Under the pieces are notes generated by a model. The model was given only the letters and a program-made list of their open reading frames with translations, had not been told where the DNA came from and made no database searches. The translations under genes and the position numbers were made by a program. From Peptoclostridium sp965368085 (GTDB lineage Bacteria > Bacillota > Clostridia > Peptostreptococcales > Peptostreptococcaceae), in the NCBI GenBank assembly GCA_965368085.1, contig CBDULP010000024.1, positions 1 through 31,310 of the forward strand: DNA of 31,310 nucleotides, read 5' to 3'. Of this stretch, positions 7,869 to 15,913 are shown in pieces (the stretch's first letter is position 1; every line of letters starts with the position of its first letter).

Positions 7869-7898
7869 TCCGGATGCCTTGGGCATCCGGATTTTTTA
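7867..7898 (+). terminator. Terminator of the nad operon
   Basis: An 11-12 bp stem (AATCCGGATGCC / GGCATCCGGATT) with a TTG loop and a T6 tail begins at the stop codon of the EIIC-like gene. The convergent minus-strand gene ends 4 bases further on. Confidence 0.93.
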
Positions 7899-7901
7899 AT
7901 G

Positions 7902-8534
7902 CTATAAAGGTTTTTTGAACGATTTGATTATGGATACGACTTCGCTGTCGCTTATCTGGCTGAAATTTTCATAATAAGAGCCAACGGCTCCAAGAAAATA
8001 CTGAGGAAGTTCAAGGCATACAAAATCATCCACCATTTTGGAAAGTCTTGTAAATGCATCGTTTGCCGTTACTGGAACTGCAATTACTATGGATTTTGGA
8101 CCATATGAAGCGACTTCGTGAATGGCGGCTTCTATTGTAAGTCCCGTGGCTATTCCATCATCGACAATTATTGCAGTTTTACCGCTTGGGGAGATATGGT
8201 CGATATTGTAGAGTACTTCTCTGCGTTTTATTTCATCCCTTTGACGCGAAATTTCAGATTCAAGCCAGTCTTGGTCCATATGTTGCACCTCGCTTGAGCA
8301 TATGGGCGGTGAGTTTTCACAAACTGCGCAGATTGCATACTCAGGATTGTGAGGATGGCCTATTTTTCTCGAGAGTATCAAGTCGAGAGGACATTTAATA
8401 TGACTAGCTATCTCGGCAGCTAAAACGACTCCTCCGCGCGGAAGGCCATATACGACTGCATTTTCGTTTGACTGGTATTTTTCAAGTTTTTTGGCAAGCA
8501 TCTGCCCGGCTTCAGTTCTGTTTTTAAACAGCAT
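7902..8534 (-). CDS. Phosphoribosyltransferase-family protein
   Basis: Protein of 210 residues of the type I PRTase fold (COG1926-like). The PRPP loop AIIVDDGIATGLT is at 121-133, the PPi-loop-like LPRGG at 31-35, and SRKIGHPHNPEYAICAV at 55-71 is typical of this uncharacterised group. Substrate unknown. The open frame extends far upstream to 8807 on this strand, but the ATG at 8534 is chosen because AAAGGGGG (8543-8550) precedes it and the upstream extension is low-complexity and lacks family similarity. It is divergent from the UPF0182 gene and convergent with the nad operon. A link to NAD metabolism (PRPP use) is only suggested by proximity. Confidence 0.85.
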   Translation of the reverse strand: MLFKNRTEAGQMLAKKLEKYQSNENAVVYGLPRGGVVLAAEIASHIKCPLDLILSRKIGHPHNPEYAICAVCENSPPICSSEVQHMDQDWLESEISRQRDEIKRREVLYNIDHISPSGKTAIIVDDGIATGLTIEAAIHEVASYGPKSIVIAVPVTANDAFTRLSKMVDDFVCLELPQYFLGAVGSYYENFSQISDSEVVSIIKSFKKPL

Positions 8535-8675
8535 TTGTATACCCCCTTTTAATAGATGATACCCAGCCTGCAAATTAAAATTTAAAAAAATAAAAAACGG
8601 GAATAAATATATATGTGCGGATAAGCGGCAATTGAATTCAATATACTCAAATATAATGCCGGCATAACTGATTTT

Positions 8676-8684
8676 TGCTATACT
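8676..8684 (+). promoter_or_regulatory. Extended -10 promoter of UPF0182-mscS
   Basis: TGCTATACT (TG at 8676-8677, -10 hexamer at 8679-8684) lies 73 bases before the UPF0182 start, in the divergent gap. No good -35 is seen, as is usual for extended -10 promoters. Confidence 0.4.
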
Positions 8685-8757
8685 ATATATAAATATACAA
8701 AAACAAGACTTAGGGCACATATGGCCTTGAGGGTATATTGGAGGGGAGTGAAGGAGC

Positions 8758-11520
8758 TTGATTAGCAATAAAAAGAGGGCAATACTATTTGTGATACTGG
8801 GAGTCATACTAGTTGTGGCATCTTCTTTTTCAAAGTTGGTTGATTTTCTTGCAGATTACAACTGGTTCAATGAAGTCGGGTATACATCCGTATATCTAAA
8901 GCAGGTTTTCGCAAAACTGATTGTGGGGATTCCGTTTTTCATAGTCTTCTCGGTTTTTATATTCCTGTATTTGATGGGAATTAAAAAGAGCTACTATTCA
9001 CACATGAATATAGTCACAGACAAAGAACATGAAAAGCCGATGAACAGGATAATACTTTTAATATCACTGCTTTTGGGATCTGGATACAGCTTTAGCATTT
9101 CATCGAAATTTTGGATAGAAATACTCAAGTTTGTGAATTCGACGCGCTTTGGCGTGGATGATCCTCTGTTTAAAAGGGACATAGGATTTTATGTCTTCAA
9201 GCTTCCTCTTATAAATGAAATATTCAACTCGCTTACCGGTTTTCTGGTGTTTTTACTTGTAATAACGGCAGTTTTTTATTTTATAATGATAAGCATGAAT
9301 CCCGACAGTGAGGGAAGGAAGTTTGACAAGAAGATAGAGATGGACATAAGAAGGTTTAGAAACATTGAGCCGACGCCTAAAAAAATACTCAGCCTTGCAA
9401 TAAACCAGATAATAGTAATAGGCATAGTATTTTTCATAATTGTGGCTCTCAGGAGCTACCTTGCGGCTTTTAACCTGCTATATTCGCCAAGGGGAGTAGC
9501 ATATGGGGCGAGCTATACCGACGTTAACGTGACGCTCTGGGTCTACAGGATTCAAATGGTGCTTTCGATAATATCGGCAATACTGATAGTCTATGCATAC
9601 AAGAAGAACAAGCTTAAAATCGCACTTGTGGGACCAATACTCATAATGGCGCTTACAATAGTTTCTTCAGGAGTGGAAACGGCTGTTCAAAACTTCATAG
9701 TGTCTCCAAACGAGCTTGCAAAAGAGAAAGAATATATAGACTACAATATAAACTATACAAAGAAGGCATATGCTCTTGACGACATAACCGAAAAGAATTT
9801 TGCAGCGGAGCAGAAGATAACAGTCCAGGACATACTCGACAACGAAGAGACAATAAAGAACATAAGCATAAACGACATAAGGCCTACAAAAGAGGTATAC
9901 AAGCAGATACAGGGCATAAGAACGTACTACAAGTTCAATGACATTGATGTCGACAGATACCTTATAGACGGGGCTATAACACAGGTGTTCATAGGGGCGA
10001 GAGAGCTCGACAAGGAAAATCTCCAGTCGAGGACATGGCTTAACGAGCATTTGAAATATACACATGGATACGGTATAGTAATGTCTCCTGTAAATGAAAT
10101 CACAAGCAGCGGTCAGCCAAAACTCATAATAAAAAACATACCTCCAGTGTCAAGTGCGCAAGGGCTTGATGTGACAAGGCCCGAGGTGTACTTTGGGGAG
10201 ATGGCGAACGGCTATGTGGTCGTAAACACCACTGAAAAGGAATTTGACTATCCAAAGGGGGATACAAATGCCGTAACGGAATATGACGGCAAGGCCGGAG
10301 TGAAGCTGAACTTTTTGAACAGGCTCATATACTCCATAAACCAGGGCAGCCTGAAGTTTTTCGTGTCAGGCGGGATAGATTCAGACAGCAAGATAATACT
10401 AAACAGAAACATAATGGGAAGGGTTAAAAAGATAGCCCCATTCCTTGATTTTGAGCAGGACGCATATGTGGTACTTTCCGACAGTGGAAAGCTGTACTGG
10501 ATAATAGACGGATACACATACACTGACAAATATCCTTACTCGGAGCCGTTTGACAGAACAGGGCTAAACTACATGAGGAATTCGTTCAAGGTTGTAATAG
10601 ACGCGTATGATGGAACTACGGACTTTTATCTAGTGGATGAAAACGACCCTATGATAAACACCTATTCAAAGATATTCAGGGGGCTTTTCAAGCCAATGGA
10701 CAGCATGCCAGAGGACATAAGAAGGCATATAAGGTACCCACAGAAATACTTCAACATACAGGCTCAGATGTATCAAGACTACCACATGAACAATACAGAG
10801 GTCTTCTACAACAAGGAAGACAGGTGGCAAATAGCCAGAGAGGTATTTGAAAATCAAAACGAGCCAATACAAATGGAGCCTTCGTATATAACATTCAAGC
10901 TTCCTGAAGAGGAAAAGGCCGAATTCCTGCTTACAGTGCCGTACACTCCAAAGCAAAAGCAGAACATGGTTTCGTTCATGGTTGCAAGGAATGACGGGGA
11001 TAAATATGGGCAGATGATAATATACAGGCTGCCAAAGAATAAGAACATAATAGGACCATACCAGGTGGAGTCGAAAATAGATAACGAGCCGGAAATATCT
11101 ACAAGGCTTACCCAGTGGGGTACGGGAGGATCAAAGGTTGTAAGAGGCCATCTTCTTACAATACCGCTTGAAAACTCAGTGTTGTATGTGGAGCCGCTCT
11201 ATATAAAATCTGATTCTGCAGACAGCATACCGGAGGTCAAGAAGATAATAGTTGCATATGAAGACCAGGTTGTAATGGCAGATTCGCTTCAGCAGGGACT
11301 CGACATGATATTTGGTGAAGGGCAGAATCAAATACCTAATGCTCCAGATGAAACTGATGGAGAGGTTGTCTCAGAGACTACAGCAGATATTATAGCCGAG
11401 GCGGCGGGGCTTTATGAAGAGGCCCAGCAGGCACTAAGAGAGGCCAACTGGTCGCTTTATGGAGAAAAGATGGAAGCTCTTGGAGATGCGATAAGAAAGC
11501 TTGAAGAGATGGAGCAGTAA
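8758..11520 (+). CDS. UPF0182 family large membrane protein
   Basis: 920-residue member of UPF0182 (COG1615), whose function is unknown. The N-terminal third holds about seven membrane helices, for example near 8-28, 50-72, 158-180, 212-235, 260-280 and 285-305. The long remainder is a predicted extracytoplasmic region with family-typical stretches such as RTWLNEHLKYTHGYG, NEITSSGQP and ARNDGDKYG. An acidic helical tail (about 860-920) ends the protein. The TTG start is taken because GAGGGGAG (8741-8748) lies 9 bases ahead; a closer AAGGAG sits too near. It is followed after 73 bases by an MscS channel gene on the same strand with no terminator between, suggesting an envelope or osmotic role (inference). 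Confidence 0.93.
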   Translation: MISNKKRAILFVILGVILVVASSFSKLVDFLADYNWFNEVGYTSVYLKQVFAKLIVGIPFFIVFSVFIFLYLMGIKKSYYSHMNIVTDKEHEKPMNRIILLISLLLGSGYSFSISSKFWIEILKFVNSTRFGVDDPLFKRDIGFYVFKLPLINEIFNSLTGFLVFLLVITAVFYFIMISMNPDSEGRKFDKKIEMDIRRFRNIEPTPKKILSLAINQIIVIGIVFFIIVALRSYLAAFNLLYSPRGVAYGASYTDVNVTLWVYRIQMVLSIISAILIVYAYKKNKLKIALVGPILIMALTIVSSGVETAVQNFIVSPNELAKEKEYIDYNINYTKKAYALDDITEKNFAAEQKITVQDILDNEETIKNISINDIRPTKEVYKQIQGIRTYYKFNDIDVDRYLIDGAITQVFIGARELDKENLQSRTWLNEHLKYTHGYGIVMSPVNEITSSGQPKLIIKNIPPVSSAQGLDVTRPEVYFGEMANGYVVVNTTEKEFDYPKGDTNAVTEYDGKAGVKLNFLNRLIYSINQGSLKFFVSGGIDSDSKIILNRNIMGRVKKIAPFLDFEQDAYVVLSDSGKLYWIIDGYTYTDKYPYSEPFDRTGLNYMRNSFKVVIDAYDGTTDFYLVDENDPMINTYSKIFRGLFKPMDSMPEDIRRHIRYPQKYFNIQAQMYQDYHMNNTEVFYNKEDRWQIAREVFENQNEPIQMEPSYITFKLPEEEKAEFLLTVPYTPKQKQNMVSFMVARNDGDKYGQMIIYRLPKNKNIIGPYQVESKIDNEPEISTRLTQWGTGGSKVVRGHLLTIPLENSVLYVEPLYIKSDSADSIPEVKKIIVAYEDQVVMADSLQQGLDMIFGEGQNQIPNAPDETDGEVVSETTADIIAEAAGLYEEAQQALREANWSLYGEKMEALGDAIRKLEEMEQ

Positions 11521-11593
11521 AGAAAAAGCAGGCATATTTCAAATGCCTTAGTAAAAATTTAAAAACAGCTTTACTATAAGGGAGAGATTAAGA

Positions 11594-12394
11594 TTGGATT
11601 TTGTAGATGGAATAAAGGCATACATTTTGAGCAATGGGCTTAATATAGTGTATGCACTTGCGATACTTGTAGTTGGAATATATGCAGCAAAAAAATCAAG
11701 AAAGCTTTCGAGAAGATTTTTGAAAAAGACCAAAATAGAGCAGTCGCTGGTAGGATTTTTGTCACAGCTCATATACGTGCTCATAGTGGTGTTCGTGGCA
11801 ATTGCATCGCTTGAAAAAATGGGTATTAAGACGACTTCATTCATAGCAGTGATTGGTGCCGCTGGATTTGCCATTGGCCTTGCGCTTCAGGGATCCCTTT
11901 CGAATTTTGCAGCAGGGGTGCTCATACTTGCTCTGAAGCCGTTTACAACGGGTGACTTCATTGAAGGAGGCGGAGTGAAGGGAACTGTTGAGGAGATACA
12001 AATATTTAATACGGTGCTTAAGGCGTTTGGAAACGAAACTATAATAGTACCGAACTCTAAGCTTATAAATGACAATGTTACAAATTACTCTTCGTCTGAA
12101 AAAAGAAGGGTGGATGTAAGGGTTGGAGTTGCATATGACTCCGATATGGAATTTGTCAAGTCGGTTATAAGGGGGATTACTGATTCCGACTCGAGAATAC
12201 ACAAGGATCCTCAGCCGGATATTGTAATAGTTGAATTTGGAGACAGCTCAATAAATCTGTCCATAAGGTTATGGACGGACGGCATCAACTACTGGAGCGT
12301 ATACTTCAATATTATGGACAAGATAAAATCTGAGTTCGACAGGAATGAAATAGAGATTCCATTCCCTCAAAATGTGGTATATATTAAGAAATAG
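11594..12394 (+). CDS. Small-conductance mechanosensitive channel, MscS family
   Basis: Tension-gated channel that releases solutes on hypo-osmotic shock. At 266 residues it is close to E. coli MscS (286). Three N-terminal membrane helices end in the pore-lining helix GAAGFAIGLALQGSLSNFAAG, followed by the beta domain motif PFTTGDFIEGGGVKGTVEEI, the IIVPNSKL motif and the C-terminal alpha/beta domain (VRVGVAYDSD; IEIPFPQNVVY at the end). The TTG start is supported by GGGAGAG at 11580-11586. It probably shares a transcript with the UPF0182 gene and is followed directly by a terminator. Confidence 0.95.
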   Translation: MDFVDGIKAYILSNGLNIVYALAILVVGIYAAKKSRKLSRRFLKKTKIEQSLVGFLSQLIYVLIVVFVAIASLEKMGIKTTSFIAVIGAAGFAIGLALQGSLSNFAAGVLILALKPFTTGDFIEGGGVKGTVEEIQIFNTVLKAFGNETIIVPNSKLINDNVTNYSSSEKRRVDVRVGVAYDSDMEFVKSVIRGITDSDSRIHKDPQPDIVIVEFGDSSINLSIRLWTDGINYWSVYFNIMDKIKSEFDRNEIEIPFPQNVVYIKK

Positions 12395-12401
12395 TGAATA
12401 T

Positions 12402-12430
12402 CCCCTATCCGTAAGGATAGGGGTTTTAAT
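12402..12430 (+). terminator. Terminator after mscS
   Basis: A 9-bp GC-rich stem (CCCCTATCC / GGATAGGGG) with a GTAA tetraloop is followed by TTTTAATT. Confidence 0.9.
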
Positions 12431-12464
12431 TAAAATTTATAAAATATATTGGGAGGTATTGAAC

Positions 12465-13064
12465 ATGAAAAGCTTAAAAGGAACTAAAACTCTTGAGAAC
12501 TTGACAAAGGCGTTTGCAGGGGAGTCACAGGCAAGAAGCAGATATACATATTTTGCAGAAGTGGCTGCGGAGGAAGGATATGAGCAGATATCGGAGCTTT
12601 TTATGGAAACTGCGGAAAACGAGCTTGTTCATGCTGAAATATTCTATGGTCATATGCTAGATGGAATGGAAGGGGAAGCGGCTCCATTCATGGTGAACAT
12701 AGAGGCGGCATATCCGGTGGCTCTTGGAAATACATATGACAACCTAAAGGCGGCAGCCATGGGGGAAAATGAAGAGTGGACTGATCTGTATCCTGGATTT
12801 GCAAAGGTGGCTGAAGAAGAGGGATTCCCTCAGGTTGCGGCTTCATTCAAGATGATATCAAAAGTTGAACAAAAGCACGAAATAAGATATACAAAGCTTG
12901 CGGAAAATGTGGACAAGGGAGCTGTATTTGCAAAAGAAGAAGAAGGCACAGCTTGGAAATGCAGGGTTTGCGGATATGTTCATGAAGGAAAGTCAGCACC
13001 AAAGGTATGTCCTGTATGCAAGGTTGAGCAGCCTTACTTTGAAAAGTTTTGTGAAAATTACTAA
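12465..13064 (+). CDS. rbr: Rubrerythrin
   Basis: Peroxide-reducing diiron protein of anaerobes, 199 residues. The N-terminal ferritin-like four-helix domain carries iron-ligand candidates E20, E53, H56, a GENEE segment around 100-104, and E135/H138. The C-terminal rubredoxin-like domain has WKCRVCGY (C166, C169) and PKVCPVC (C182, C185) for a single FeS4 site. The frame is open upstream to 12372, but the ATG at 12465 with GGGAGG eight bases ahead is the natural start and gives the normal N-terminus. It sits alone between the mscS terminator and the serS T-box promoter. Confidence 0.97.
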   Translation: MKSLKGTKTLENLTKAFAGESQARSRYTYFAEVAAEEGYEQISELFMETAENELVHAEIFYGHMLDGMEGEAAPFMVNIEAAYPVALGNTYDNLKAAAMGENEEWTDLYPGFAKVAEEEGFPQVAASFKMISKVEQKHEIRYTKLAENVDKGAVFAKEEEGTAWKCRVCGYVHEGKSAPKVCPVCKVEQPYFEKFCENY

Positions 13065-13070
13065 TATGTA

Positions 13071-13099
13071 TTGAAATATTCGTCTGTAGCTGATATAAT
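13071..13099 (+). promoter_or_regulatory. Promoter of the T-box-serS transcript
   Basis: TTGAAA (13071-13076), a 17-base spacer and a perfect TATAAT (13094-13099) give an excellent vegetative promoter just upstream of the T-box leader. Confidence 0.85.
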
Positions 13100-13105
13100 T
13101 ACAAA

Positions 13106-13355
13106 AAAATTAGAGAAGTCTAAATGCTGTTAAGGAGACTAGTAGGAAAACAGTTGTCTTTTAGAGAGTGGGTGCATGCTGAAAACCCATGTCAACTTTT
13201 TTTGAATCCACTCTGGAGCTTCCAGGCTGAAATTGCAGTAGGCATGGACGTATATCTGCGTTAAAGATTTGAGAAGGGTCTAATACTAGGCCAATTAGGG
13301 TGGCAACGCGGAAGAATACAGGCTTTCGTCCCTTTCGGGATGAGGGCCTTTTTAT
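13106..13355 (+). promoter_or_regulatory. T-box leader (tRNA-Ser sensing) of serS
   Basis: Upstream of serS lies a complete T-box leader. It contains stem I elements (AGAGAGTGGGTGCATGCTG on its 5' side), a specifier region GGAGCTTCCAGG with TCC (13221-13223) as the likely Ser specifier codon, and the T-box sequence AGGGTGGCAACGCGG (13297-13311). A terminator hairpin with a T-rich tail follows (about 13321-13358). Uncharged tRNA-Ser should stabilise the antiterminator and allow serS transcription. The UGGC bulge pairs with a GCCA 3' end, as carried by the tRNA-Ser encoded at 15403. The exact specifier register is inferred. Confidence 0.93.
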
Positions 13356-13358
13356 TTT
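13321..13358 (+). terminator. Regulated terminator of the T-box
   Basis: A hairpin built from GGCTTTCGTCCC and GGGATGAGGGCC is followed by TTTTTATTTTTTT. Its 5' part is next to the T-box sequence, with which it competes in the antiterminator form. Confidence 0.88.
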
Positions 13359-13410
13359 TTTGTAAAACATTTAAATAATATTGAATTTTAATAATGCGGG
13401 AGGGTTTAAA

Positions 13411-14694
13411 ATGCTGGATATCAAAAGAATAAGAATGGAGCTTGAAGATATTAAAAAAGCCATGTCAAAGCGTGGGGAGGCGGACTTCGACCTGGACAAG
13501 GTCGTAGAGCTTGATGAAAAGAGAAGAGAGTTTCTAAAGGATGTTGAAGTCCTTAAGATGGAGCAAAACGCATCTTCAAAGGAAATACCAAAGCTTAAAA
13601 AAGAAGGCAAGGATACTGAAGAGCTTATGAAAAAGCTTAAGGAGTCTTCTGACAAGATAAAGGAAATCGACGAGAAGGTAAAGGTTGTAGACGAAGAGCT
13701 TAGAAATCTTCTTCTTAGAATACCAAACGTTCCACATGCTGACGTTCCTCGTGGAGATACTGATGACGACAATGTTGAGGTTTGGAAGTGGTCTGAGCCT
13801 ACGAATTTTGAATTCGATCCTAAGGCCCACTGGGACATAGGAACTGACCTTTCAATACTAGACTTTGAAACCGCAGGAAAGATAACTGGTTCAAGATTTA
13901 CTCTTTACAGAGGACTTGGCGCGAGGCTTGAAAGGGCTATAATAAACTTCTTCCTGGACACTCACACTAGAGAGCATTCATATGTTGAGGTTCTGCCTCC
14001 GTTCATGGCAAATGCAAACAGCATGACTGGTACAGGACAACTTCCTAAGTTCGGAGATGACATGTTCAAGCTTGAGGGAAAAGAGTACTACCTTGTTCCT
14101 ACCGCCGAAGTTCCAGTTACAAACATACATTCAAATGAAATAATGGACGGGGAGACTCTGCCAGTATACTACTGTGCATACACACCATGCTTTAGAGCTG
14201 AAGCCGGTTCTGCAGGAAGGGATACAAGAGGACTTATAAGACAGCACCAGTTCAACAAGGTTGAGCTTGTAAAATTCACAAAGCCTGAGGACTCTTATGC
14301 AGAGCTTGAAAAGCTTGTCAAAAATGCAGAAACAGTACTGCAAAAGCTTGGAATACCTTACAGAGTTGTAAAGATATGCAGTGGAGACCTTGGATTCACG
14401 GCAGCATTCAAATATGACATAGAGGTTTGGATGCCAAGCTACGGAAGATATGTTGAAATATCGTCTTGCTCGAATTTTGAAGACTTCCAAGCAAGAAGAG
14501 CGAATATAAGATTTAAAAGGGACAAGGGCTCAAAGGCCGAGTATGTCCATACGCTAAATGGTTCTGGAGTTGCTGTTGGAAGAACTGTGGCTGCAATTCT
14601 TGAAAACTTCCAGCAGGCGGACGGATCTGTAGTTGTGCCTGAGGTGCTTAGACCTTACATGGGCGGAGTGGAAGTAATAAAGGGATACAAATAA
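13411..14694 (+). CDS. serS: Seryl-tRNA synthetase
   Basis: Class II aminoacyl-tRNA synthetase charging tRNA-Ser (and tRNA-Sec where present), 427 residues, the usual length. The N-terminal 100 residues form the long coiled-coil arm that grips the tRNA-Ser variable arm; they are rich in K and E and end before the linker IPNVPHADVP. Catalytic motifs follow: TGTGQLPKF, VPTAEVPVTN, motif 2 FRAEAGSAGRDTRGLIRQHQF, the Ser-site segment EISSCSNFEDFQARR and motif 3 NGSGVAVGRTVAAILE. ATG at 13411 with GGGAGGG at 13398-13404 is chosen over the upstream in-frame TTG. Controlled by the preceding T-box. Confidence 0.98.
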   Translation: MLDIKRIRMELEDIKKAMSKRGEADFDLDKVVELDEKRREFLKDVEVLKMEQNASSKEIPKLKKEGKDTEELMKKLKESSDKIKEIDEKVKVVDEELRNLLLRIPNVPHADVPRGDTDDDNVEVWKWSEPTNFEFDPKAHWDIGTDLSILDFETAGKITGSRFTLYRGLGARLERAIINFFLDTHTREHSYVEVLPPFMANANSMTGTGQLPKFGDDMFKLEGKEYYLVPTAEVPVTNIHSNEIMDGETLPVYYCAYTPCFRAEAGSAGRDTRGLIRQHQFNKVELVKFTKPEDSYAELEKLVKNAETVLQKLGIPYRVVKICSGDLGFTAAFKYDIEVWMPSYGRYVEISSCSNFEDFQARRANIRFKRDKGSKAEYVHTLNGSGVAVGRTVAAILENFQQADGSVVVPEVLRPYMGGVEVIKGYK

Positions 14695-14715
14695 TAGGGC
14701 AGCAAATGAAATTTC

Positions 14716-14735
14716 AACGGGGCTTTTGCCCCGTT
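14716..14735 (+). terminator. Hairpin after serS, weak terminator
   Basis: An 8-bp GC-rich stem (AACGGGGC / GCCCCGTT) with a TTTT loop lies 22 bases past serS. Only GGGGTTTGC follows, so there is no clear U tail; termination may be inefficient. Confidence 0.5.
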
Positions 14736-14781
14736 GGGGTTTGCAATATGCAATAGATTGTAAAAATATATCAATGGTTTG

Positions 14782-14810
14782 TTGAAATATATACTAAAGT
14801 ATGGTATCAT
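14782..14810 (+). promoter_or_regulatory. Promoter of the tRNA-Arg / tadA / tRNA-Ser / SRP unit
   Basis: TTGAAA (14782-14787), a 17-base spacer and TATCAT (14805-14810) lie 16 bases before the tRNA-Arg. It is the only strong promoter seen before the terminator at 15806. Confidence 0.8.
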
Positions 14811-14826
14811 ATATCTTGCGAGTCAA

Positions 14827-14902
14827 GCACCTGTAGCTCAGGGGATAGAGCGTCGGTTTCCTAAACCGTGCGTCACAGGTTCAAATCCTGTCAGGTGCAC
14901 CA
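14827..14902 (+). tRNA. tRNA-Arg (anticodon CCU)
   Basis: A 76-base cloverleaf with encoded CCA. The acceptor stem is GCACCTG / CAGGTGC. The anticodon loop TTCCTAA gives anticodon CCT in DNA, which reads AGG, a frequent Arg codon in this window. The T arm is ACAGGTTCAAATCCTGT. The outermost anticodon-stem pair looks like T-T, which is unusual but tolerated. Confidence 0.95.
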
Positions 14903-14923
14903 TTTTTTTTATATGGAGGAAAG

Positions 14924-15412
14924 ATGGAAGACATCTTTTACATGAGGGAAGCCTTAAAACAAGCGAAAAAAGCGTATCTCATGGGCGAAGTACCAATAGG
15001 CGCGGTAATAGTGAGGGATGGAAATATCATCTCAAAGGCCCACAATATGAGAGAGGCGCTCGATGATCCTACGGCTCATGCCGAGATGATAGCCATAAAG
15101 AAGGCATCTCAGGCACTCAAGGGCTGGAGGCTTAACGAATGTACCATGTATGTCACCATAGAGCCGTGTTGCATGTGCGCTGGGGCTGTAATCCAAAGCA
15201 GGATAAAAAGGCTTGTTATAGGCTCTAAAGATGAAAAAGCTGGGGCCTGTGGTTCTAAAGTGGATGTGCTGGAGCATAACCTTTTCAATCACAATGTTGA
15301 TGTCAGTTTTGGCATATTGAGGGATGAGTGTTCAAGTATGCTTACTGACTTTTTTAAATTTATAAGAGAAAACAAATCTATTAACAATAAAAAATGTGCG
15401 ATGGAGAGATGA
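14924..15412 (+). CDS. tadA: tRNA adenosine(34) deaminase TadA
   Basis: Zinc enzyme that converts A34 to inosine in tRNA-Arg(ACG), allowing decoding of CGU/CGC/CGA. The 162-residue protein has the deaminase signature HAE (H52, E54) and PCCMC (C82 and C85 as zinc ligands), with MGEVPIGAVIV near the N-terminus. ATG with TGGAGG eight bases upstream, 21 bases after tRNA-Arg(CCU). Its last ten bases, including the TGA stop, lie inside the acceptor end of tRNA-Ser, so processing of the tRNA from a shared transcript would remove the end of the coding region (see findings). Confidence 0.96.
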   Translation: MEDIFYMREALKQAKKAYLMGEVPIGAVIVRDGNIISKAHNMREALDDPTAHAEMIAIKKASQALKGWRLNECTMYVTIEPCCMCAGAVIQSRIKRLVIGSKDEKAGACGSKVDVLEHNLFNHNVDVSFGILRDECSSMLTDFFKFIRENKSINNKKCAMER

Positions 15413-15492
15413 CCGAGAGGTTGAAGGTGCTCGCCTGGAAAGCGGGTAGACGGGAAACCGTCTCGCGGGTTCGAATCCCGCTCTCTCCGCCA
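15403..15492 (+). tRNA. tRNA-Ser (anticodon GGA)
   Basis: A 90-base class II tRNA with long variable arm and encoded CCA. The acceptor stem is GGAGAGA / TCTCTCC with discriminator G15489. The anticodon stem CTCGC / GCGGG holds loop CTGGAAA, giving anticodon GGA, which reads UCC and UCU. The T arm is GCGGGTTCGAATCCCGC. Its 5' ten bases overlap the 3' end of tadA. Confidence 0.97.
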
Positions 15493-15520
15493 TTACGTAT
15501 ATATGATTAAGCCTTTAAAG

Positions 15521-15793
15521 TTTGCTGTGCTAGATGGGGAGGTAGCGGTGCCCTGAACCTGCAATCCGCTGTAGCAGGATCGAACACCATATTGAGGCTC
15601 AGAGGCTGCGGAGCAGCCCCGTGTAAGTGGCGATGATAGCCGGGTCCTGCGCAATGAAGACTCATGAACCCCGTCAGATCCGGAAGGAAGCAGCGGTAAG
15701 TGATAATCTTCATGTGCCGCGGGAGTGCCTAGTTTGAGTTAACTGCATGGGTAACGTTCGTGGATTTGAGTCGAATTATGGCCGCACAGCTTT
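15521..15793 (+). ncRNA. ffs: Signal recognition particle RNA, large (Bacillus/Clostridium) type
   Basis: The conserved SRP domain is plain: GGGTCCTGCGCAATGAAG, then TCAGATCCGGAAGGAAGCAG and the return strand ending GCCGCGGGAGTGCC. The ends pair (GCTGTGC 15524-15530 with GCACAGC 15784-15790), giving about 270 bases. This is the long form with an Alu-like domain, found in Gram-positive bacteria. It works with Ffh to target membrane proteins. Exact ends are uncertain by a few bases. It lies 31 bases after tRNA-Ser and before a strong terminator. Confidence 0.96.
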
Positions 15794-15805
15794 AATTATA
15801 AAATG

Positions 15806-15838
15806 AAACCCGTTTCACTTTGTGAAACGGGTTTTTTA
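15806..15838 (+). terminator. Terminator of SRP RNA
   Basis: A 13-bp stem (AAACCCGTTTCAC / GTGAAACGGGTTT) with a TTT loop merges into a T run. It ends the tRNA-Arg to SRP RNA unit. Confidence 0.93.
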
Positions 15839-15874
15839 TATGTTTTTACTTGTATTAAATACTTGATATTGGAT

Positions 15875-15910
15875 ACAAAACACCCTCGAGTTTATACGAG
15901 GGTGTTTTGT
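15875..15910 (-). terminator. Terminator of the first chemoreceptor gene
   Basis: A perfect 14-bp inverted repeat (ACAAAACACCCTCG / CGAGGGTGTTTTGT) with an 8-base loop lies 3 bases past the minus-strand stop. On the minus strand its descending arm ends in GTGTTTTGT-like sequence; there is no long extra T run. Confidence 0.7.
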
Positions 15911-15913
15911 ATT

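Noticed and set aside
8535..8807. N-terminal extension of the phosphoribosyltransferase frame to 8807
   Set aside because: The extra 91 codons overlap the start of the divergent UPF0182 gene and its promoter and lack family similarity, and the ATG at 8534 has a good ribosome site.
15507..15713. Minus-strand ORF over the SRP RNA
   Set aside because: Antisense to a structured RNA with clear SRP domain sequence; no ribosome site or family match.
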